Source: DAIDJM01 sp964250215
GTDB taxonomy: Bacteria; Pseudomonadota; Alphaproteobacteria; Acetobacterales; Acetobacteraceae
Length of the DNA stretch: 11,641 bases
Assembly (NCBI GenBank): GCA_964250215.1
Contig: CAXUEX010000088.1
Location: forward strand, 1-11,641
Direction of reading: 5' to 3'
The notes under the pieces are model-generated. The model did not search any database, was not told where the DNA came from, and was given only the letters and a program-made list of their open reading frames with translations. The translations under genes were made by a program, and so were the position numbers. The first letter of the stretch is position 1. The number at the start of each line of letters is the position of its first letter. This document shows positions 6,858-11,641 of this stretch, one piece after another.

Positions 6858-7946
6858 CTGCGCAATTTCCGCATGCGCAAGCGACGCCAGAAAAGCGGCG
6901 CGCGGTGTCTGGCCGAAATTGGGATAACCCTCATGCGGCACGCTGCCGTTGTAGCGTTCCAGCCAGACCGCGAGCCGCTTCTCCGTCTGCGGCAACTCCT
7001 GTTTGCGGCCGGCGGGGCGGCGCACGAAGCCATCGCGGAACGCCACCGCAAAACGCGCCATGAAGCCATTCGCGTGCGCCACGCGGTGCCGTGGGCAGCG
7101 GTGCACGATTTCATTCAGCGCCAAGTATATCCGATACGGATGGCTGGGATCGCCGCAGAACTCGAAGCCACCATCGGTTTCGATCGCGTCCACACGGCAT
7201 CCCGCCGCCCGGTAGAAGGGCAGCACATCGTTGTGCAGCACGCACACCGCGGCTTCCGGCTGCCGTGATGGGTGCAGGAAGCCAAATGCGTGGGCCGAGA
7301 AGGTGTCGATCGCCACGTGCAAGTACAGCCGCTCGCCATGCCGGCTTGCACCGGCAAAGAGCGTGTCCTGCACCAGCAGCGCGCCGGGGGCCGGGCTCGG
7401 CTGGTGACACTCCCGGAAGCACGGGTTGAATTTTTCGATGAAAGCGGCCTGATCCGTCGAAAGCGCTTCGCCCTGGCGCGCGGCAAGCTCCAGCCGCAGC
7501 CAGCGTTCCCGGTCGGTGCCGATCCCGCGCTCCGCCAGCACATGCTGAACGGAGGAAGGCGCCACCTGCACGCCGGAAAGCGCCAGGATCGCGGCGATGC
7601 GGGCGCCGGTGTTGGCGATGTGCGCCAGCGCCAGCACCTCGATGCGCTCTTTCACCGTGTCCGGCAGGGTATCGGGGTCGAGGCAGGGAACCGGCTGCAA
7701 ATCCTTCAGCCCGTCGAAGCCATGCGCCTGATAGCGCCGCTTCCAGGCGTAGAAGCTGGCGCGGTCCATATGGGTCTGCCGGCAGGCTTCGGAGACGTTG
7801 CCGAGGCGCGAAGCGAGCTCCAGAACCGATAGGCGGTCCTGCTCGAGCCCATCGCCGAACACGCCGGCGCGCCGCCGCGCCGCGCGGCCCGGCGGCGTTC
7901 GCAACGCCGCATCCGGCTGTGTCGGGCCTTCGATGCTCCCGTTCAT
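6840..7946 (-). CDS. IS481-type integrase-core transposase with a missing catalytic glutamate (probably inactive)
   Basis: 368 residues from the ATG at 7946. A helix-turn-helix resembling LGNVSEACRQ...SFYAWKRRY (from about residue 48) is followed by a DDE integrase core. Numbered from this start, the first two acidic residues are present: Asp194 in LLVQDTLF and Asp258 in ETDGGFEF. The third, which belongs in an NGFxERF context 39 positions after the second, is Ala297 (NGFMARF, codon GCG). The frame is otherwise intact, with the LERYN...PHEGY C-terminal block that IS481-type enzymes share. Loss of the metal-binding Glu should abolish strand transfer. No terminal inverted repeats or target duplication were seen, and the stop overlaps the receptor gene. 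The frame is open upstream to a TTG at 7994, but that is a poor start. It could be a decayed insertion sequence or a gene retained for DNA binding. Confidence 0.8.
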   Translation of the reverse strand: MNGSIEGPTQPDAALRTPPGRAARRRAGVFGDGLEQDRLSVLELASRLGNVSEACRQTHMDRASFYAWKRRYQAHGFDGLKDLQPVPCLDPDTLPDTVKERIEVLALAHIANTGARIAAILALSGVQVAPSSVQHVLAERGIGTDRERWLRLELAARQGEALSTDQAAFIEKFNPCFRECHQPSPAPGALLVQDTLFAGASRHGERLYLHVAIDTFSAHAFGFLHPSRQPEAAVCVLHNDVLPFYRAAGCRVDAIETDGGFEFCGDPSHPYRIYLALNEIVHRCPRHRVAHANGFMARFAVAFRDGFVRRPAGRKQELPQTEKRLAVWLERYNGSVPHEGYPNFGQTPRAAFLASLAHAEIAQHGAAF

Positions 7947-8060
7947 GCGTCTGGCCGCCCTTTTTTCCTGCGCCCGGAACACGGCGCGCAACAATCAGGG
8001 AGCGGCAGAACACCATGGCGCGCCAGTCAAACCTGGTCAGAGCGCGGTAAAACACGCAGG

Positions 8061-8078
8061 TGACCGGCCCGGCGGTCA
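8061..8078. promoter_or_regulatory. Inverted repeat TGACCG-N6-CGGTCA, possible operator between divergent genes
   Basis: Perfect 6-bp arms separated by six bases, in the gap between the transposase-derived gene and the TPR regulator. Its right arm ends 50 bp before a TATAGT hexamer. It could be an operator, possibly for the adjacent winged-helix regulator, though OmpR-type domains more often bind direct repeats. Confidence 0.3.
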
Positions 8079-8128
8079 TCGTGTGCCCAAGGCGCCGCAC
8101 GGCCATGGCGTTGCGGCCGCCGCGCCAC

Positions 8129-8134
8129 TATAGT
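8129..8134 (+). promoter_or_regulatory. Candidate -10 box (TATAGT) for the TPR regulator gene
   Basis: TATAGT differs from the sigma-70 -10 consensus at one base and stands out in a very GC-rich gap. It lies 36 bases before the GTG start, giving a short leader. The -35 region at 17-bp spacing (TGGCGT, 8106-8111) is poor; TTGCGG at 8111 is only 12 bp away. An activator would be needed. Confidence 0.35.
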
Positions 8135-8170
8135 GAACGGCCCGCGTCATCGAAGCGCAGGTGTTGTGCC

Positions 8171-10048
8171 GTGAGCGAGCCGGTTTCTGCAGTTGGCGTC
8201 TATCTCTTCGGCCCGTTCCGGCTAAACCCGGCGGCCCGCACCCTGCATCGCGGCACGGCGCCGGTCAGCCTCACGCCCCGCATGTTCGACCTGCTGCTGT
8301 GCCTGGTACGCAACGCGGAGCGCGTGGTGGACCGGCCGGAGCTGATGCGCGCCGTTTGGGGCGAGCGCATCGTCGAGGAAGCCAATCTCAAGCAGACGGT
8401 GTACGAACTGCGCCGCGCGCTGGAAACCGCGCCCGATTCGCCCCTGATCGCCACGGTGCCGATGCGCGGCTACCGTCTGGCGGTGCCGGTGCGGCTGGAG
8501 CGGACGCCGGCCATGCCCGGTATTTCCCGCCGCGGGCTCGCCGCGCGCCTGCCATCCGGCTTCCGGAGAAGCGGTATCGTGGCCGCCGGGCTGCTCGGCG
8601 CCGTTCTGGTTGCCCTCGCGCTGGGCGATGCGCTGCTCACGCACAAGCCGCCGTCACCGGCCGGCTTCGTGGCGCCGCCGCATTCCGTGGCGGTGCTGCC
8701 GTTCTCCAACAGCAGCGGCGACGCCACCCAGAACGATTTCGCCGACGGCATTTCGGAAGACCTCATCAACGCGCTCGGCCGCATCGAAGGCCTGCATGTC
8801 GCGGCCCGCACATCTAGCTTCCTGTTCCGCGGCCGGCCCCGCGCCGTCACCGACATCGCCCGCCAGCTTAACGTGGGCGCGGTGCTGGAGGGCAGCGTGC
8901 GGCGGGAAGGCGCGCGCATCCATATCAACGCGGAACTGATCGACGCCGGCAGCGGATTTTCGTTCTGGTCGCGCAGCTACGACACCGACGGCGGCGACCT
9001 TCTGGGCGCGCAGACCCACATCGCCGAGGCGGTTGCCGCTTCCATGCAGGTGGCGCTGCTGGGCGATCCGGTCGAGAAACTGGCGCTCGGCGGCACGCGC
9101 AATCAAGCGGCCTACGATGCCTATCTGCGCGGCATGAAGCTGTTGCGGGTCGCCGAAAATATCGCCGCCATCGCCGCGGCACGCGCCGCGTTTGAGAATG
9201 CCATCGCGCTCGATCCGCAATTCGCGCTGGCGCGCGCCTATCGTGCGCGCGAGATGGTGCTGATCGCCGAGGACGGCACGAACATGTCGCCCGCGGACAT
9301 CCAGGACAGGCTCGATGCGGCGCGGCAGGAAGCGGATCGCGCGCTGGCGATCGCGCCAGATTTGGGCGTGGCGCATCTTGCCCTTTCCGACCTTTTCGCC
9401 GGCGCCCAGGAGTTTCCGGAAGCGCAACGCGAGATGGCGCTGGCGCGCCAATACGCGCCGAACGACGTGCAGGTGCTGGTGGACGACGTTTTCCTCGAGG
9501 TGGCGCTGGGGCACGCCGCCCAAGCGCTGCAAGCGGCGCAGGAAGGTGTCGGCCTCGATCCGCTGGCGCCGGCGGCCTATACGGCGCTCGCCTATGCGCA
9601 GCGCACCCGGCGCGACTACGATGGGGCGCTCGCCTCGCTGCACCGCGCGCGGATGCTGGGCGCCGCGGAGCCCGACATCGCGGTGATGGAAGCGATGGTG
9701 GCGCTGGAACGAGGCGACAACGCACTGGCACGGCAAGGCTGCGCGCGCGGCACGCATTGGATGAACTATCTCTGCCTGGCGATCGTCGAGCACCGGCTGG
9801 GCATGAATGCCGAAGCGCTATTCCATCTCGCGGCGCTGCGGGCGGCGCTCGGCGCCAACGGTGCGTTCCAGTACGCCGAAGTGTACGCGCAGTGGCGCCA
9901 GCCGAACGAGGCGGTGAAGTGGCTGCAGGCCGCCTATCGGTTGCACGATTCGGGGCTATTGACGATCAAGTCCGACAAGCTGCTCGACCCGATCCGCGAC
10001 ACGCCGCAATACGCCGCCATCGAGCGGCAACTGCATTTCCCGCCCTAA
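8171..10048 (+). CDS. Membrane-bound winged-helix transcriptional regulator with TolB-like and TPR domains (CadC/ToxR-type architecture)
   Basis: 625-residue one-component regulator. The N-terminal OmpR/PhoB-type winged helix (about 9-107) includes LTPRMFDLLLCLVRN (34-48), the recognition-helix region VEEANLKQTVYELRRAL (68-84) and the wing ending RGYRLAVP (99-106). One membrane span (about 136-156) follows a basic linker. A TolB/FlgO-like domain (about 171-300) starts SVAVLPFSNSSGD and includes ADGISEDL and GAVLEGSVRR. The remainder (about 310-620) is helical TPR-like repeats. The winged helix would face the cytoplasm and the sensor part the periplasm, so it likely couples an envelope cue to transcription. 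The GTG start at 8171 has AGGTG nine bases upstream and places the winged helix at the N-terminus. The ATG at 8060 is in frame, but the candidate -10 box would then lie inside the gene. It is divergent from the transposase-derived gene. The target genes are unknown. Confidence 0.9.
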   Translation: MSEPVSAVGVYLFGPFRLNPAARTLHRGTAPVSLTPRMFDLLLCLVRNAERVVDRPELMRAVWGERIVEEANLKQTVYELRRALETAPDSPLIATVPMRGYRLAVPVRLERTPAMPGISRRGLAARLPSGFRRSGIVAAGLLGAVLVALALGDALLTHKPPSPAGFVAPPHSVAVLPFSNSSGDATQNDFADGISEDLINALGRIEGLHVAARTSSFLFRGRPRAVTDIARQLNVGAVLEGSVRREGARIHINAELIDAGSGFSFWSRSYDTDGGDLLGAQTHIAEAVAASMQVALLGDPVEKLALGGTRNQAAYDAYLRGMKLLRVAENIAAIAAARAAFENAIALDPQFALARAYRAREMVLIAEDGTNMSPADIQDRLDAARQEADRALAIAPDLGVAHLALSDLFAGAQEFPEAQREMALARQYAPNDVQVLVDDVFLEVALGHAAQALQAAQEGVGLDPLAPAAYTALAYAQRTRRDYDGALASLHRARMLGAAEPDIAVMEAMVALERGDNALARQGCARGTHWMNYLCLAIVEHRLGMNAEALFHLAALRAALGANGAFQYAEVYAQWRQPNEAVKWLQAAYRLHDSGLLTIKSDKLLDPIRDTPQYAAIERQLHFPP

Positions 10049-10070
10049 CAGGTTATGAAACAATCCTTGC

Positions 10071-10107
10071 CCGAACCGGCTTTGATCTGATTGTGTGCTG
10101 GTTTCGG
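10071..10107. terminator. Imperfect stem-loop between convergent genes
   Basis: CCGAACCGGC (10071-10080) pairs with GCTGGTTTCGG (10097-10107) as ten base pairs with one bulge and one G-T pair, around a 16-base loop. It sits 22 bp after the regulator stop and 38 bp past the end of the convergent glutathione transferase gene. No T-run follows on the plus strand. A T6 run exists on the minus strand, but it comes before the stem, so classic intrinsic termination is doubtful. Confidence 0.35.
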
Positions 10108-10145
10108 CTCGAAAAAAGCGGCGCGCGCGGTCGAACATCAGACTG

Positions 10146-10730
10146 CTAAAGGAGTCCCTCGTGCTTCATCGCCTTCTGGACGGAGGGGAGCGTCATCATG
10201 CGCTCGCGAAACGCGACCAGCGGTGCGGGTGCATCGACATCGAACTTCTTCGCCCAGAGCAGCATGACGAAGAGATAGAAATCGGCCACGCTCACCGTGG
10301 CGCCGAATAGGAAATCGCCCTTCATGGCGTCGGCCAAGTATCTCATGCGCTTGCCGATCGTCTCGCCAGCTTGAGCCTTGTCGGCTTCGCTTCCTCCCGC
10401 GAAGAACGGCTTGAAGCTCTTGTGAAGCTCGGTTGAGATGAACGCGAGCGATTCCAGCAGGCGCGTATGCCCCATGGGTCCGGCCGGCGCGAGCTTGCTA
10501 TCCTGGTGCGCAATCCAGTCCAGGATGGCGATGTTCTCGCTCAGCGTCTCACCCGAATCGAGCCTCAGCGTCGGCACGTAGCCCTTCGGATTGATCGTTG
10601 CGAAATCCACGCCGGCTTGCGTGCGTTTCGTCTTCAGATCGACCGCCTCATGATCGAAGGACAGACCCGCCTCGTGCAACGCGATGTGGTCGGCCAAGCT
10701 GCAAGCGCCCGGTGCGTAATAGAGCTTCAT
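10146..10730 (-). CDS. Beta-class glutathione S-transferase
   Basis: 194-residue cytoplasmic glutathione transferase or thiol reductase, close in layout to the Proteus mirabilis beta-class enzyme (about 200 residues). The thioredoxin-fold N-domain (1-77) has MKLYYAPGACSLA with the class-defining Cys10, the cis-proline loop NPKGYVP (47-53) and SENIAI (64-69), whose Glu65 should bind the glutathione gamma-glutamyl group. His103 in ELHKSF matches the conserved beta-class histidine. The helical C-domain (about 85-194) carries the capping motif VSVADFYLF. Beta-class enzymes bind glutathione through Cys10 and act in detoxification and thiol redox homeostasis; the substrate cannot be predicted. The ATG at 10730 has AGGGA seven bases upstream. 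Sampled lines are less GC-rich (about 58-68%) than sampled parts of the neighbouring regulator, a mild hint of separate origin. It lies 138 bp after the Tim44-like gene on the same strand. Confidence 0.95.
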   Translation of the reverse strand: MKLYYAPGACSLADHIALHEAGLSFDHEAVDLKTKRTQAGVDFATINPKGYVPTLRLDSGETLSENIAILDWIAHQDSKLAPAGPMGHTRLLESLAFISTELHKSFKPFFAGGSEADKAQAGETIGKRMRYLADAMKGDFLFGATVSVADFYLFVMLLWAKKFDVDAPAPLVAFRERMMTLPSVQKAMKHEGLL

Positions 10731-10737
10731 GGTCGTT

Positions 10738-10742
10738 TCCCT
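10738..10742 (-). promoter_or_regulatory. Ribosome binding site of the glutathione transferase gene
   Basis: AGGGA on the minus strand, seven bases before the ATG at 10730. It fixes the start against the longer open frame that reaches back to 10853. Confidence 0.7.
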
Positions 10743-10824
10743 AATTGGCGTGAATCCAAACGCGCGGGGGTCGGATCGGTCGCGGCCGTCGAGCACATAC
10801 AAGGTCTCGTCGGACAAAAGTGTG

Positions 10825-10853
10825 CTTGTACGGACCCGGGGCCGGGGCGCCAA
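10825..10853 (-). promoter_or_regulatory. Candidate promoter of the glutathione transferase gene
   Basis: Read on the minus strand, TTGGCG (10853-10848) and TACAAG (10830-10825) are separated by exactly 17 bp, giving a moderate sigma-70-type match and a leader of roughly 90 bases. The TACAAG sequence is one arm of an inverted repeat with TACAAG at 10798-10803 on the plus strand, so it may be regulated. Confidence 0.3.
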
Positions 10854-10866
10854 GCCGGCACCGGCT
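10853..10866. terminator. Short perfect hairpin just after the Tim44-like gene
   Basis: AGCCGG-CA-CCGGCT begins two bases past the Tim44-like stop on the minus strand; a second GC palindrome, CCCGG-CC-CCGGG (minus strand), follows in the same GC-rich block. No T-run is present, so termination is uncertain. Confidence 0.3.
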
Positions 10867-10868
10867 GC

Positions 10869-11641
10869 CTACCTGCTCTGCTGGATGGCCGATAAAATCC
10901 ACCCACCCCCGCTCGCCCGCACGAACGTCCAAAGCTCCGTCACCGTCACGCGCTCCGTCGCACTCCCGTCCACCACCCGCCCGGCCGCGTCATAGGTCGC
11001 GTCGGTCATTGAAAACCGCATCGCCACCGTCGCATACTGCCGGTTGCCTTCGGCCCAGGCTTCCGAAAGATCGCCCTGCTGCAGCCGCACGTCGCTCACC
11101 GCGTTGCGCAAGCCGCGGCTCGCCAGCTCGGAGATCTGGTCGTTGAAATACCCCACCATCTCCGGCGTGGCAGAGCGTTGCAATCCCGCAATATCCTGCG
11201 CCGACCACGCCGCCTGCACGTTCCGCAAAGTCTGCTCGAACGCCTGATAATCCGCCTGCACCAGTGCCACCTGCGGCCGCGCCCGGGCGCCAAACCCGAA
11301 GCCGCCGCCGCCGCCCAGCGCGCCGCGCATCGCCGCGAAGGGCGTGCGCGCGAACATCCCAGGCGCGCCACCCGCCGGCACCGCCCGGCCGAAAAAGCTG
11401 CGCATCACCCAACGCGCCAGCAAGTACAGCAGGAAAAGCTGCAGCAGCAGCCCGACAAACCCCATGCCGCCGTGAAACCCAAAGAACCCGCCGCCGAACA
11501 GCAATCCGCCGATCCCGGCCCCTAGCAGCCCGCCCATTAACCCGGAGGTGAAAGCCCCCCTTCCGCCAAAGCCGCCATACCCGCGCTGCCCATACCCGCC
11601 ATAGCCCCCCCCATAAGTTGGCGTGGCGCTGCCCGGAAACG
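10869..11641 (-). CDS. Tim44-like domain membrane protein (5' end beyond window)
   Basis: 256 residues are visible; the N-terminus, probably with a signal peptide, lies beyond the right edge. Visible order: a Gly/Tyr-rich stretch (about 9-28), a glycine-zipper-like hydrophobic segment (GLMGGLLGAGIGGLLFGGG, about 33-51), a membrane span (about 61-83), another glycine-rich linker (89-118) and a Tim44-like domain (about 125-256) that ends with WTFVRASGGGWILSAIQ. The frame stays open across the window edge. In mitochondria Tim44 tethers Hsp70 to the import channel; bacterial relatives share the C-terminal fold and are membrane-associated, with roles not settled by sequence. It is upstream of the glutathione transferase on the same strand, but a 138-bp gap with its own candidate promoter argues against tight coupling. 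Confidence 0.85.
   Translation of the reverse strand, partial: FPGSATPTYGGGYGGYGQRGYGGFGGRGAFTSGLMGGLLGAGIGGLLFGGGFFGFHGGMGFVGLLLQLFLLYLLARWVMRSFFGRAVPAGGAPGMFARTPFAAMRGALGGGGGFGFGARARPQVALVQADYQAFEQTLRNVQAAWSAQDIAGLQRSATPEMVGYFNDQISELASRGLRNAVSDVRLQQGDLSEAWAEGNRQYATVAMRFSMTDATYDAAGRVVDGSATERVTVTELWTFVRASGGGWILSAIQQSR

Noticed and set aside
7959..7969. A6G run just upstream of the transposase start as a programmed frameshift site
   Set aside because: The open frame entering from upstream would need a +1 or -2 shift to reach the transposase frame, not the -1 shift typical of IS elements, and that upstream frame has no recognisable product.
6820..8120. Terminal inverted repeats or target duplication of an insertion sequence
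   Set aside because: I compared sequences beyond both ends of the transposase gene and found only short GC-rich similarity (GGCGCCG-type words), not convincing matching ends; no mobile element boundary is therefore annotated.
10117..10135. Intrinsic terminator for the glutathione transferase at the GC-rich block before T6 on the minus strand
   Set aside because: The alternating GC block before the T-run cannot form a stable hairpin with an adequate loop.
1..11641. CRISPR array, tRNA or rRNA genes
   Set aside because: No regularly spaced direct repeats, no cloverleaf with a T-loop motif and no rRNA-like conserved segments were found.

Overview
This is a GC-rich bacterial stretch with seven well supported genes and one transposase-derived gene. 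The cell appears to be Gram-negative, because there is a TonB-dependent outer-membrane receptor, a Tat-exported enzyme, a beta-class glutathione transferase and a bacterial Tim44-like membrane protein. The gene mix and base composition suggest an alphaproteobacterium, perhaps Acetobacteraceae or another Rhodospirillales lineage. That placement is inference only; there is no rRNA or other marker in the window.

Layout. On the minus strand at the left edge, a Tat-exported glycosylasparaginase (842-2032) is followed 18 bp later by a thioredoxin-reductase-like flavoprotein (1-823, cut by the window edge). Divergent from the asparaginase, only 27-45 bp away, is a membrane-anchored GH17 beta-glucanase/glucanosyltransferase with a multi-pass C-terminal domain (2078-3685). 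A roughly 200-bp gap with tandem short hairpins, a perfect 12-bp palindrome and promoter-like hexamers leads to a 984-residue TonB-dependent receptor (3889-6843). A full-length IS481-type transposase gene (6840-7946, minus) meets the receptor tail to tail with a 4-bp overlap; its third catalytic acidic residue is replaced by alanine. Divergent from it is a membrane-bound one-component regulator with a winged helix, a TolB/FlgO-like periplasmic domain and TPR repeats (8171-10048). Last, on the minus strand, are a beta-class glutathione transferase (10146-10730) and the 5'-truncated Tim44-like protein (10869-11641).

How the parts may fit. The sequence does not show one coherent pathway. The envelope theme is strong: exported amidohydrolase, inner-membrane glucan enzyme, outer-membrane receptor, membrane-tethered regulator and Tim44-like membrane protein. 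The LacI-like palindrome ahead of the receptor would fit sugar- or oligosaccharide-controlled uptake, but no LacI-family gene, TonB, transporter or catabolic gene is in view.

I did not find a clearly new multi-gene system. The observations most worth following are the catalytically broken but intact transposase gene, the stem-loop that encloses the two overlapping stop codons at 6840-6843, the palindromic operator before the receptor, and the degenerate pyridine-nucleotide site in the reductase.
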